A DNA stretch of 56,064 nt. Origin: Photobacterium rosenbergii (GTDB lineage Bacteria; Pseudomonadota; Gammaproteobacteria; Enterobacterales; Vibrionaceae). The stretch spans positions 1 through 56,064 of the forward strand of contig NZ_PYMB01000025.1 of assembly GCF_003026455.1 (NCBI RefSeq). The letters are read 5' to 3'. The position numbers were made by a program, and so were the translations under genes. The notes under the pieces were generated by a model. It saw only the letters and a program-made list of their open reading frames with translations, had not been told where the DNA came from and ran no database searches. Shown here piece by piece: positions 34,328 to 43,087 of the stretch (within the stretch, counting starts at the first letter, position 1; the number at the start of each line of letters is the position of its first letter).

Positions 34328-35407
34328 ATGTCGTTAACACGTCTGATCGTCAAAGATTTCCGCAATATTGAAGCCTGTGACTTGTCATTGTCACCAGGCT
34401 TCAATTTTCTTGTTGGTGCCAACGGCAGCGGCAAGACCAGTGTGTTGGAGGCGATCCATTTTCTCGGCCATGGCCGTTCTTTCCGAAGTCACCTGACAGG
34501 AAGGGTGATCCGCCATGACCAGCAAGAGCTGTTTGTCCATGGCCGCTTGCAATCTTCTTCGGCGATAGAGCTCCCTGTTGGGATCAACAAAAAGCGCGAT
34601 GGTACCACCGAGCTAAAAATCGGCGGGGAAGGGAGTCAGAAATTGGCTCAGCTCGCCCAGTTGTTACCGCTGCAACTGATCACGCCAGAAGGGTTCGATT
34701 TACTTATTGGTGGTCCGAAGTTTCGCCGCTCATTTATTGATTGGGGGGTGTTTCACGTGGAACCCCAGTTTTATCATGCCTGGGCGCGGGTAAAACGGCT
34801 GACCAAACAACGTAATGCTTTGCTCAAAACGGCCAGGCATTACCGCGAATTGAGTTACTGGGATCAGGAACTCAGCGTATTGGCTGAAGAGATTTCGCAA
34901 TGGCGGCATGATTATCTCGAAGCCGTAAAACAAAAAGCCAAAGAGATCTGCGAAGTCTTTTTGCCTGAATTTGATATCCAACTCGGGTACTACCGGGGTT
35001 GGGAAAAAGACACCCCTTATGCTGAACTGCTTCAGCGTAATTTCGAACGGGATAGCCAATTGGGCTACACCGCCAGCGGCCCGCATAAAGCGGACTTGCG
35101 GGTGAAGGTGGCCGGCACCCCAGTAGAGGATGTGCTTTCCCGCGGTCAGCTCAAGCTGATGATGTGTGCTTTGCGCCTTGCGCAAGGATTGCACCTGACC
35201 GAAGCAACGGGTAAGCAGTGTATATATTTAATTGATGATTTTGCTTCCGAGCTGGATAGCCATCGTCGGGCACTGTTGGCGCAACGGTTGAAAGAGACCG
35301 GGGCGCAAGTCTTTATCAGTGCGATCAGCATTGACCAAATAGCGGAAATGCATGATGAAAATGGCAAGATGTTTCATGTGGAACACGGTAAAATAACCGC
35401 AGGATAA
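34328..35407 (+). CDS. recF: Recombination mediator RecF
   Basis: RecF is an SMC-like ATPase that loads RecA at gaps with RecO and RecR. The 359 aa include Walker A GANGSGKTS (about residues 30-38), the ABC signature region LSRGQLKLMMCALRLAQG and Walker B IYLIDDFASELDSHRR. Two parS-like palindromes lie inside this gene (34749 and 35370); the first encodes part of VFHVEPQ and the second part of MFHVEHG. The gene belongs to the dnaA-dnaN-recF-gyrB run. Confidence 0.97.
   Translation: MSLTRLIVKDFRNIEACDLSLSPGFNFLVGANGSGKTSVLEAIHFLGHGRSFRSHLTGRVIRHDQQELFVHGRLQSSSAIELPVGINKKRDGTTELKIGGEGSQKLAQLAQLLPLQLITPEGFDLLIGGPKFRRSFIDWGVFHVEPQFYHAWARVKRLTKQRNALLKTARHYRELSYWDQELSVLAEEISQWRHDYLEAVKQKAKEICEVFLPEFDIQLGYYRGWEKDTPYAELLQRNFERDSQLGYTASGPHKADLRVKVAGTPVEDVLSRGQLKLMMCALRLAQGLHLTEATGKQCIYLIDDFASELDSHRRALLAQRLKETGAQVFISAISIDQIAEMHDENGKMFHVEHGKITAG
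34749..34764. promoter_or_regulatory. parS: parS-like site 1 (inside recF)
   Basis: TGTTTCACGTGGAACC is an imperfect palindrome matching 14 of 16 positions of the general bacterial parS TGTTTCACGTGAAACA. It lies within recF coding sequence. Confidence 0.7.
35370..35385. promoter_or_regulatory. parS: parS-like site 2 (inside recF 3' end)
   Basis: TGTTTCATGTGGAACA matches 14 of 16 parS positions; the core reads CATGTG instead of CACGTG, so it may be a weaker ParB site. It lies 22 nt before the recF stop. Confidence 0.55.
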
Positions 35408-35426
35408 ATTAAGCGAGAGTAACTCA

Positions 35427-37841
35427 ATGTCCAACAACTACGATTCATCAAGTATCAAGGTACTTAAGGGCCTTGATGCGGTACGTAAGCGCCCAGGGAT
35501 GTATATTGGCGATACCGATGACGGTACAGGCTTGCACCACATGGTATTTGAGGTAGTCGATAACTCTATCGACGAAGCTCTTGCTGGCCACTGTGAAGAT
35601 ATCATCGTCACTATCCACGAAGATGGTTCTGTGTCTGTAAGTGATGATGGTCGTGGTATCCCGACTGAAATGCACCCTGAAGAAGGCGTGTCGGCAGCGG
35701 AAGTTATCATGACGGTACTTCACGCTGGTGGTAAGTTCGATGACAACTCGTACAAGGTTTCTGGTGGTTTGCACGGGGTAGGTGTTTCTGTTGTGAATGC
35801 CCTGTCCGAAAAAGTTGAGCTAACTATCAATCGTGGTGGTTCTATCCACCAGCAGGTTTACCACCATGGCGAGCCTCAGGCGCCACTGGGTATTATTGGT
35901 GAAACTGAGAAAACCGGTACCCGTATCCGTTTCTGGCCGAGCGCAGAGACTTTCAGTAATATTGAATTCCAATATGAAATCCTGGCTAAGCGCCTACGTG
36001 AACTGTCGTTCCTAAACTCAGGTGTGTCGATCAAGTTGATTGACGAGCGTGAGGAAGACAAGCAGGACCACTTCATGTACGAAGGTGGTATCCGTGCTTT
36101 CGTTGAACACCTTAACCGCAACAAAACGCCAATCCACCCGAAAGTGTTCCACTTCGAGTTTACCCGCGAAGATGGCATCGGTGTTGAAGTGGCGATGCAG
36201 TGGAATGATGGCTTCCAGGAAAACATCTACTGTTTCACCAACAACATCCCGCAGCGCGATGGTGGTACCCACCTTGCTGGTTTCCGTGGTGCATTGACCC
36301 GTACCCTGAATAACTTCATGGATAAGGAAGGTTATTCGAAGAAAGCCAAAACCGCGACATCGGGTGATGATGCCCGTGAAGGTTTGACTGCGGTTGTCTC
36401 GGTGAAAGTGCCAGATCCTAAGTTCTCAAGCCAAACCAAAGACAAACTGGTATCGAGTGAAGTGAAGCCTGCGGTTGAATCAACCATGGGTGAGAAGCTG
36501 AGCGAGTTCCTGTTGGAAAACCCAGCGGATGCCAAAACAGTTTGTACCAAGATTATCGATGCCTCTCGTGCCCGTGAAGCGGCGCGTAAAGCACGTGAAA
36601 TGACCCGCCGTAAAGGTGCGCTGGATTTGGCTGGCCTACCAGGCAAACTGGCTGACTGTCAGGAAAAAGACCCAGCCCTTTCTGAACTCTACATTGTGGA
36701 GGGTGACTCTGCGGGCGGTAGTGCCAAGCAGGGTCGTAACCGTAAGAACCAGGCTATCCTACCGCTGAAAGGTAAGATCCTGAACGTTGAGAAAGCCCGC
36801 TTCGACAAGATGCTGTCTTCTCAGGAAGTCGCAACACTGATCACCGCGATGGGCTGTGGTATCGGCCGTGACGAATACAACCCGGATAAACTGCGTTACC
36901 ACAACATCATCATCATGACCGATGCCGATGTCGATGGTTCCCACATCCGTACGCTACTGCTGACATTCTTCTACCGTCAGATGCCTGAGCTGATCGAACG
37001 TGGTCATATCTACATCGCGCAGCCACCGCTTTACAAGGTTAAGAAGGGCAAGCAGGAGCAATATATCCAGGATGACGAGGACATGGGCCAGTACCAGGTT
37101 GCTTTGGCTCTGGATAATGCTGCGCTGTTTACCGCTGAGGGTGCTCCTGCAATTTCTGGTGAAGCACTGGAATCTTTGGTTAAGCAGTTCAACGGCGCAA
37201 ATAAACTTATTGAGCGTATGAGCCGTCGTTACCCGACGCTGATGCTAAACGAGTTTACTTACCAGCCTCGTTTGGCGGCAGAGATGCTTAGTAACGAAGC
37301 TGATGTTGAAGCTTGGAGCAAGGCGTTGGTTGTTGCGTTGAATGCTAAGCAATCAGGTGAGAGCCAGTACACTTATGCTGTGGTTCGTGACGAAGAGCAG
37401 GGCCTGTACCTGCCAAAAGTGACGGTACGTACCCACGGTGTAGAGCATGAATACCTGCTAAGTGCCGACCTGCTTAACTCGAAAGAGTACGGCAAACTGG
37501 CATCATTGTCTGAAGCTTTGTTTGAACTGCTTGAGGAGTCTGCCTACGTACAACGTGGTGAGCGCAAGCAACCGGTAAGTAGCTTCAAGGAAGCATTGGA
37601 GTGGCTGATTAAAGAGTCCCGCCGCGGCCTGTCGCTACAGCGATACAAAGGTCTGGGTGAGATGAACCCTGAGCAGCTTTGGGAAACCACTATGGATCCT
37701 GAAACGCGCCGTATGATGCAGGTAACTATCAACGATGCAGTTGCTGCGGATGAGCTGTTCACAACACTTATGGGTGATCACGTAGAGCCGCGTCGTAACT
37801 TCATCGAGGCGAACGCCCTGAATGCGAACCTGGACGTGTAA
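35427..37841 (+). CDS. gyrB: DNA gyrase subunit B
   Basis: The ATPase subunit of gyrase introduces negative supercoils. The 804 aa match E. coli length. The GHKL ATPase domain has the motifs EVVDNSIDEALAGHC and DDGRGIP plus the lid GGLHGVGVSVVNAL. The TOPRIM domain has EGDSAGGSAKQGR (about residue 425) and MTDADVDGSHIRTLLLTFF. The C-terminal RYKGLGEMNPEQLWETTMDP is intact, along with the long proteobacterial insert. It starts 19 nt after recF and ends with a strong terminator. Confidence 0.98.
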   Translation: MSNNYDSSSIKVLKGLDAVRKRPGMYIGDTDDGTGLHHMVFEVVDNSIDEALAGHCEDIIVTIHEDGSVSVSDDGRGIPTEMHPEEGVSAAEVIMTVLHAGGKFDDNSYKVSGGLHGVGVSVVNALSEKVELTINRGGSIHQQVYHHGEPQAPLGIIGETEKTGTRIRFWPSAETFSNIEFQYEILAKRLRELSFLNSGVSIKLIDEREEDKQDHFMYEGGIRAFVEHLNRNKTPIHPKVFHFEFTREDGIGVEVAMQWNDGFQENIYCFTNNIPQRDGGTHLAGFRGALTRTLNNFMDKEGYSKKAKTATSGDDAREGLTAVVSVKVPDPKFSSQTKDKLVSSEVKPAVESTMGEKLSEFLLENPADAKTVCTKIIDASRAREAARKAREMTRRKGALDLAGLPGKLADCQEKDPALSELYIVEGDSAGGSAKQGRNRKNQAILPLKGKILNVEKARFDKMLSSQEVATLITAMGCGIGRDEYNPDKLRYHNIIIMTDADVDGSHIRTLLLTFFYRQMPELIERGHIYIAQPPLYKVKKGKQEQYIQDDEDMGQYQVALALDNAALFTAEGAPAISGEALESLVKQFNGANKLIERMSRRYPTLMLNEFTYQPRLAAEMLSNEADVEAWSKALVVALNAKQSGESQYTYAVVRDEEQGLYLPKVTVRTHGVEHEYLLSADLLNSKEYGKLASLSEALFELLEESAYVQRGERKQPVSSFKEALEWLIKESRRGLSLQRYKGLGEMNPEQLWETTMDPETRRMMQVTINDAVAADELFTTLMGDHVEPRRNFIEANALNANLDV

Positions 37842-37869
37842 TTAAAAGCGTACCTTGATTCAGCTTAGA

Positions 37870-37897
37870 AACGCCGCACTTAGTGCGGCGTTTTTTT
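37870..37897 (+). terminator. Terminator after gyrB
   Basis: AACGCCGCAC (37870-37879) pairs with GTGCGGCGTT (37883-37892) around TTA, followed by T7. Confidence 0.93.
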
Positions 37898-38093
37898 ATT
37901 CCTGCCATCTAGCTAGAAAAAGTTTTTGAGTAAAAGCCGCAGGGAAGGCGGGCCACGACCTAAGTCCGCACGCAATCAATATTGTTCGGCATACCGGTAG
38001 CCGTACATCACTTCCTTTTACCAATTATCATGCCCTAATTGGTTGTAAGGTGTAGCGTTGGTGGGTGCACGGATAAAAAATTTTATTGCTGGG

Positions 38094-38122
38094 GTTGGAA
38101 TCGTGTTGTGATGACCCTATAT
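38094..38122 (+). promoter_or_regulatory. Candidate heat-shock (sigma-32) promoter for ibpA
   Basis: GTTGGAA (38094-38100), a 14-nt spacer and CCCTATAT (38115-38122) resemble the sigma-32 pattern CTTGAA / CCCCATNT with the right spacing. It lies about 120 nt before the small heat-shock gene. The rest of the 37898-38239 gap holds no gene. Confidence 0.55.
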
Positions 38123-38156
38123 ATATTTATGAAGAGCAAGGTGCCATAGATTGGGC

Positions 38157-38239
38157 CTGCGACCGGCTTGTCCGCAGAAGGAAAGCCACTTCGACAATTC
38201 AATCGTTTAATGTATTGCTTCATAAGAAGGATAAAGTTT
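38157..38239 (+). promoter_or_regulatory. ROSE-type RNA thermometer in the ibpA 5' UTR
   Basis: The last hairpin (38213-38233) pairs TATT and CTTC on the left with GAAG and GATA on the right, leaving G38217 bulged in a TTGCT motif and burying the AAGGA ribosome site (38227-38231), 8 nt before the ATG. The bulged G opposite the ribosome site is the hallmark of ROSE elements. A further hairpin, CTGCG (38157-38161) with CGCAG (38173-38177), lies upstream. Heating would melt the last helix and allow translation. Confidence 0.75.
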
Positions 38240-38680
38240 ATGCGTAACCTAGATTTCACTCCTCTATACCGCTCTGCTATCGGCTTCGATCGCCTATTCA
38301 ACCAAATGGAGAAATCGGCAACCAACGCAAATGCCGGTTACCCGCCATACAACATCGAACAGCAAGATGAAAACCACTATCGTATTACCATGGCTGTGGC
38401 AGGCTTTGCCGACGAGCAATTGGATATTACCCAGCAACAGAACAAATTGATTGTGCGTGGTACCCGCGAAGCGAATGGTGAGGCAGAACGCCAGTACCTG
38501 TACCAAGGCATTGCTGAGCGTGACTTTGAGCGTAAGTTCCAGTTGGCTGATTACGTAAAAGTGGTCGGTGCCGAGATGGAAAATGGCCTGCTGCATATTG
38601 ATCTTGAGCGCGAGATCCCTGAAGAGCAGAAGCCGCGTAAGATTGCGATCAACGGTCGCCGCTTGCTTGAAAGCGAGTAA
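38240..38680 (+). CDS. ibpA: Small heat-shock protein IbpA
   Basis: A 146-aa alpha-crystallin-type holdase that binds unfolding proteins in aggregates for later rescue by DnaK/ClpB. It starts MRNLDFTPLYRSAIGFDRLF, the enterobacterial/Vibrio Ibp N-terminus. The crystallin core runs about residues 35-128 (YRITMAVAGFADEQLDI, NGLLHIDLERE). The C-terminal IAINGR gives the I-x-I-type anchoring motif. The start at 38240 follows AAGGA inside a thermometer hairpin. It has its own promoter region and terminator. Confidence 0.96.
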   Translation: MRNLDFTPLYRSAIGFDRLFNQMEKSATNANAGYPPYNIEQQDENHYRITMAVAGFADEQLDITQQQNKLIVRGTREANGEAERQYLYQGIAERDFERKFQLADYVKVVGAEMENGLLHIDLEREIPEEQKPRKIAINGRRLLESE

Positions 38681-38714
38681 TCTTACACGGTGATATTATT
38701 CCGTTAGAGGTGTG

Positions 38715-38743
38715 AAAGGTCAGCCAGCGTGCTGGCCTTTTTT
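38715..38743 (+). terminator. Terminator after ibpA
   Basis: AAAGGTCAGC (38715-38724) pairs with GCTGGCCTTT (38731-38740) with one G-U pair, followed by more T. Confidence 0.88.
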
Positions 38744-39280
38744 ATTCTTCCTTTTTCCTATCCTTTGTTTTAGTCGACTATCTTTCATTGGTGGATACCT
38801 CAGGCTCATGCACAGTTAACCTTGAAACAAGGTTGAAGGGTTAACAGCCTAGTCAATTTCAAAGCCAGTACCTTGGTTAGGATGCTCTACGTTAACAAAG
38901 GCTACTTGGTAAGGATGGTACATCCGTTCATCTCCGTAATTACCTTGATACGCTGCCTTCCTGTTTCACGTGAAACTTTGTTGAAAAAGATAAGGCTATC
39001 TAACAAAGAACAAACTTCTAGAGAAGCCACTCTTCTTATACCAACAAACCAATGCGATGCTCAGATGTTCGAAAAGGCTAAACCTCAACAGGTGGCAGGT
39101 GGCGATGTTATTTGCACGGAATAATTTTACAGCTAATGGAGTATGAACAGTTTGCTCGTTAGAGATGGAAGGCCTGTGTTATCAACGTTGTGTCAATAAG
39201 ATGCTGGTGGGAGCATTACTAAAATGCCTTTGCTTTTGCAGCAAGCCACATTGTTCATTGAGCTCTTTTGTTGGTGGCGA
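38744..39280. other. Gene-free stretch after ibpA
   Basis: I see no convincing gene in these 537 bases. A weak 83-codon frame (38873-39124) starts with TTG, has no ribosome site and resembles nothing I know. The stretch does hold a parS-like site (38962) and a small hairpin, AACCTTG (38818-38824) with CAAGGTT (38828-38834). It may be a relic gene, an untranslated RNA or simply spacer. Confidence 0.5.
38962..38977. promoter_or_regulatory. parS: parS-like site 3
   Basis: TGTTTCACGTGAAACT matches 15 of 16 positions of the general parS consensus and lies in the gene-free stretch after ibpA. It is one of the two best matches in the window. Confidence 0.9.
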
Positions 39281-39309
39281 AAACAAAACAGGCTACCGGA
39301 GTAGCCTGT
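39281..39309 (-). terminator. Terminator after avtA
   Basis: ACAGGCTAC (39288-39296) pairs with GTAGCCTGT (39301-39309) around CGGA, followed on the minus strand by a T-rich TTTGTTTTC-type tail. Confidence 0.8.
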
Positions 39310-39339
39310 CTAAACTGCATCGTTGTAAGTGCTGGGGGG

Positions 39340-40590
39340 TTAGTGTTCTTGGTAGGCTTTTTCCACTTCCTCAGCAATGATAGCAATGCCCTTACGCATT
39401 ACTTCATCTTCTTGTACGTAGTTCATACGTAGGCATTCGTGACCGTGCTGCCAGTCCTCATCAAGGCCAATAAAGAAATATTCCCCAGGCACAATGAGCA
39501 CCCCCCGGGCTTTCAGGCGGCGATATAATTCCATGGTGCTAATTGGCAAATCCTTGAACCACAGCCACAGGAACATTGCGCCTTCGGGTTTGTGGATCCT
39601 AAATCGGGAATCAGTAATAGCCTGTTGCAACATCTCAACTGCATGCTTGGACTTGCGCAGGTAGAAAGGTTTGATGACATCTTCGCTAAGGCGCATCAGG
39701 TCATTTTGCTCAATCATCTTGTAACCGATAGCTGGGCCGACACTGCCCGGTGCCAAGCTGAGTACGCCATTCATGTTGGCTATCGCTGTCGCAATTTCTT
39801 CGCTGGCAACCACAATTCCGCATCGGACACCCGGCAAGCCAAGCTTAGATAGGCTCATGCACAAGATAGTGTTGTCGTTCCAGAATGGGGTGACATCTTC
39901 AAAAATAATATCTGGGAACGGCATTCCGTAGGCATTATCAATGATGAGTGGGATCTGGTGTTCTCGGGCCAACTGGTCAAGGTGGTGGATTTCTTCGTCG
40001 GTCAGGACATTCCCCGTGGGGTTGGTCGGGCGAGAGGCACAGATGGCACCGATACTGTCATCAACCACCAAGTGCTTGAAGTCCACATGGTATTTGAACA
40101 GGCCATTTTCAAGTAGGCTGATTTCAGGCTTGTACGAGATAAACATATCTTCGCTTAAACCCGAGTCCCCATAGCCGATGTACTCCGGTGCCAATGGCAG
40201 TAGGATTTTCTTTTTGGTGCCGTCCTTGAACTGGCCAGCCAATAGGTTAAACAGGTTGAAGAAGGCACTTTGGCTCCCGTTGGTCAGCGCGATATTCTTG
40301 GCACTGATGTCCCATCCATAGCGAGATTTTAATAGCTCGGCGAGGGCATTGATAAAAATATTTTTTCCCTGCGGGCCGTCGTAATTGGTCAGTGCCTGCG
40401 TCAGCTCACCCGTTGCTGCCATCTGGCTGCAGAGCTGGTTGAAGTACTCTACCATTTCAGGGATTTGGGCTGGGTTACCGCCGCCGAGCATGATGGCATC
40501 GGGGTTGCGTAATCCATCGTTCAAATCATCCATTAACTGGGTGATACCTGAGTAGCGGGCGAACTTGTCACCAAATGTAGAAAACTCCAT
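39340..40590 (-). CDS. avtA: Valine--pyruvate aminotransferase
   Basis: AvtA is a PLP fold-type I transaminase that exchanges valine and alanine with their keto acids. The 416 aa start MEFSTFGDKFARYSGITQLM and contain the PLP lysine in CMSLSKLGLPGVRCG (near residue 247), NPTGNVLTDEE for substrate binding and DNAYGMPFP for the cofactor. It is transcribed against ibpA. It adds to the branched-chain amino-acid capacity of the ilv operon elsewhere in the window. It lies between two parS-bearing gaps. Confidence 0.94.
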   Translation of the reverse strand: MEFSTFGDKFARYSGITQLMDDLNDGLRNPDAIMLGGGNPAQIPEMVEYFNQLCSQMAATGELTQALTNYDGPQGKNIFINALAELLKSRYGWDISAKNIALTNGSQSAFFNLFNLLAGQFKDGTKKKILLPLAPEYIGYGDSGLSEDMFISYKPEISLLENGLFKYHVDFKHLVVDDSIGAICASRPTNPTGNVLTDEEIHHLDQLAREHQIPLIIDNAYGMPFPDIIFEDVTPFWNDNTILCMSLSKLGLPGVRCGIVVASEEIATAIANMNGVLSLAPGSVGPAIGYKMIEQNDLMRLSEDVIKPFYLRKSKHAVEMLQQAITDSRFRIHKPEGAMFLWLWFKDLPISTMELYRRLKARGVLIVPGEYFFIGLDEDWQHGHECLRMNYVQEDEVMRKGIAIIAEEVEKAYQEH

Positions 40591-40799
40591 CTTTACTTCT
40601 GACCTCGGGGCGTTGTGTTTATCTTATGCGATATGGTTATGGTTTATGTTGTGCTGTTCGTCAACATACCTTAACAAAGCGTTTTATTAAACCCTTTGTA
40701 ACACTAGATCCCCTTCCCATCATTTTGTTGCCATCCCAGTGAGGATCTCTGCTTCAATACAAAGTCTAGCTGCGCAGGTTCTGATATTGATTACTATAT

Positions 40800-40815
40800 T
40801 GTTCCACGTGAAACG
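40800..40815. promoter_or_regulatory. parS: parS-like site 4
   Basis: TGTTCCACGTGAAACG matches 14 of 16 parS positions; one of the differences is at a position known to vary (TGTTNCACGTGAAACA). It lies 44 bp, centre to centre, from site 5. Confidence 0.85.
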
Positions 40816-40843
40816 GTGTCGATTTTAAGTGCTATTGTTACTG

Positions 40844-40859
40844 CGTTTCACGTGAAACA
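40844..40859. promoter_or_regulatory. parS: parS-like site 5
   Basis: CGTTTCACGTGAAACA matches 15 of 16 parS positions, with an unbroken 14-bp palindrome inside. It pairs with site 4 in the same gap. Confidence 0.9.
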
Positions 40860-40954
40860 GCGAAGTAGGGGCATGGTTTAATTTGGCTGGGAACAATATC
40901 GTTGTTAGGCAAGGAAATAGGCGAGGATGGGAAACTCAAGGTGTGGCAATGGCC

Positions 40955-40983
40955 AAAAAAAGCCCCGGGTTAAACCGGGGCTT
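40955..40983 (-). terminator. Terminator after glyS
   Basis: AAGCCCCGG (40960-40968) pairs with CCGGGGCTT (40975-40983) around GTTAAA; A6 at 40955-40960 gives the minus-strand T run. Confidence 0.92.
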
Positions 40984-41008
40984 GAGATTACAATTAGCGA
41001 GTTCGCGA

Positions 41009-43078
41009 TTACTTTTGTAGTAGCGAAATATCAGCCACTTTTAGGAACTCGTTACGTAGTTGGTTCAGCATAGTCAGACGGTTCACTTTTAGTTTCTCGT
41101 CATCGGCCATAACCATTACGTTATCGAAGAACGCATCAACTGGCTCGCGCAGGTTAGCCAACTCAGACAATGCTTGCTGGTAATCACCTTCGGCAAAGAC
41201 AGGTGCAAGCTGTGCTAGTGTTGATGCAATATCAGTCGCCAATGCTTTCTCTGCATCTTCAACTAATAGGCTGCTATCTACATCTGCCGCCAGTTCACCG
41301 TCAAATTTCGCTAGGATGTTACCTACACGCTTGTTCGCAGCTGCCAGTGATTCAGCAGCATCTAGAGAGCGGAAGTGGGTTACCGCTTTAACACGCTTGT
41401 CGAAATCTGCTGGTTGGGTAGGACGTAGTGCCAGTACCGCCTGGATAACATCCACGCTGTGGCCTTCGTCTTGGTACCAAGCACGGAAGCGGCCTAGCAT
41501 GAAGTCGATCACTTCGTCTGCCACATTGGCGTTAGTGAGCTTATCACCGAACAGTGATTGCGCTTTGGCAATCAGGTCAACCAAGTCTAGGTTGTAGCCT
41601 TTCTCAACGATGATGCGCAGTACACCTAGTGCAGCACGGCGAAGGGCAAATGGGTCAGAGCCTTTAGGAGCCTGGCCAATACCAAAGATACCCACTAGCG
41701 TATCTAGCTTGTCTGCCATTGCAACGGAAGCTGAAACACCAGTGCTTGGTAGTTCGTCACCGGCAAAACGTGGCATGTACTGCTCGTTTAGTGCCAATGC
41801 CACTTCTTCTGCTTCACCATCATGGCGAGCGTAGTGCATGCCCATTACACCCTGGGTATCGGTAAATTCGAATACCATAGAGGTCATTAGGTCACACTTG
41901 GCTAGCAGGCCAGCACGCTTAGCATTAGTCACATCGGCATCGATCTTCTCGGCAATGTAACCAGCTAGCTCTGTGATACGGTCAGTCTTGTCTTTGATGG
42001 TACCCAGCTGCTTCTGGAAGATAGCCGTTTCTAGTTCAGGCAGACGATCGATCAGCGGGCGCTTACGGTCGGTGTTGAAGAAGAACTCGGCATCAGCAAG
42101 GCGAGGGCGGACAACTTTCTCGTTACCTTCGATGATTTGCTGAGGATCTTTCGAGATGATGTTGGTTACGAAGATGAACTTCGGTACTAGGTTGCCTTCA
42201 GCGTCGTAAACCGGGAAGTACTTCTGGTCACCTTTCATGGTGTAAACCAGCGCTTCAGACGGTACGTTGAGGAAGTCTTCTTCGAAAGATGCAGTCAATA
42301 CCACTGGCCATTCAACCAGAGACGTTACTTCTTCGACCAGCTCATCTTCAAGGTCAGCTTTACCACCAACCGCTTCAGCTGCTTTCTGGGCATCCGCTAG
42401 GATGATGGCTTTACGTGCTTCGTAATCAGCCATTACCTTGCCGCGCTCTTCCAGGATTGCTGGGTACTGATCGGCGTTGTCGATAGTAAACTCAGCTTCA
42501 CCCATAAAGCGGTGGCCACGGATAGTACGTGCAGATTCTACACCAAGGATAGTACCCGGGATCAGCTTGTCACCCAGAAGCATAGTCAGGGTTTTAACTG
42601 GACGGATAAACTGGGTGTCTTTGTCACCCCAGCGCATTGGCTTAGGGATTGGCAATTTAGCCAGAGCGTTTGCTGCCATGTCGCAAAGCAGTGCGTCAGC
42701 CGCTTGGCCTTTGACTTCTTGTTTGAACAGCAGCCATTCACCTTTGTCGGTAACAAGGCGGTCAGCTTGGTCAACGGTAATACCGTTACCGCGTGCCCAG
42801 CCTTGAGCCGCTTTGGTTGCATTGCCTTCAGCGTCAAATGCCACAGAAACAGCTGGACCGCGCTTTTCAACCACCTTGTCAGGCTGGTTTTCAGCAAGAC
42901 CGGCAACTTTAAGTGCTAGGCGGCGAGGGGAAGCAAACCATTTCACACCTTGGTGTGGGAGATCCGCTGCTTTTAGCTCAGCTTCGAAGTTGGTCGCAAA
43001 TGCTTCTGCCAGTGTGCGTAGTGCCGTTGGCGGTAGCTCTTCGGTACCAAGTTCAATAAGGAAATTGTGTTCAGCCAT
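41009..43078 (-). CDS. glyS: Glycyl-tRNA synthetase, beta subunit
   Basis: The 689-aa beta subunit of the bacterial alpha2-beta2 GlyRS binds tRNA-Gly. It starts MAEHNFLIELGTEELPPTAL, the invariant N-terminus, with RRLALKV, an HD-type domain around MGMHYARHDGEAEEVALALN, and a C-terminal anticodon-binding region (about 580-689). It follows glyQ by 9 nt and depends on it for catalysis. Confidence 0.97.
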   Translation of the reverse strand: MAEHNFLIELGTEELPPTALRTLAEAFATNFEAELKAADLPHQGVKWFASPRRLALKVAGLAENQPDKVVEKRGPAVSVAFDAEGNATKAAQGWARGNGITVDQADRLVTDKGEWLLFKQEVKGQAADALLCDMAANALAKLPIPKPMRWGDKDTQFIRPVKTLTMLLGDKLIPGTILGVESARTIRGHRFMGEAEFTIDNADQYPAILEERGKVMADYEARKAIILADAQKAAEAVGGKADLEDELVEEVTSLVEWPVVLTASFEEDFLNVPSEALVYTMKGDQKYFPVYDAEGNLVPKFIFVTNIISKDPQQIIEGNEKVVRPRLADAEFFFNTDRKRPLIDRLPELETAIFQKQLGTIKDKTDRITELAGYIAEKIDADVTNAKRAGLLAKCDLMTSMVFEFTDTQGVMGMHYARHDGEAEEVALALNEQYMPRFAGDELPSTGVSASVAMADKLDTLVGIFGIGQAPKGSDPFALRRAALGVLRIIVEKGYNLDLVDLIAKAQSLFGDKLTNANVADEVIDFMLGRFRAWYQDEGHSVDVIQAVLALRPTQPADFDKRVKAVTHFRSLDAAESLAAANKRVGNILAKFDGELAADVDSSLLVEDAEKALATDIASTLAQLAPVFAEGDYQQALSELANLREPVDAFFDNVMVMADDEKLKVNRLTMLNQLRNEFLKVADISLLQK

Positions 43079-43087
43079 GCGTGATCC

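Larger units (their letters stand above)
40591..41008. other. Gap between avtA and glyS with two parS-like sites
   Basis: No gene is visible in these 418 bases. The stretch should contain the avtA promoter (minus strand, near 40600-40700), two parS-like palindromes (40800 and 40844) and the glyS terminator at its right end. Confidence 0.6.

Noticed and set aside
38873..39124. An 83-codon frame in the gap after ibpA
   Set aside because: TTG start, no ribosome site, no family resemblance, and it spans a parS-like site. Likely chance.
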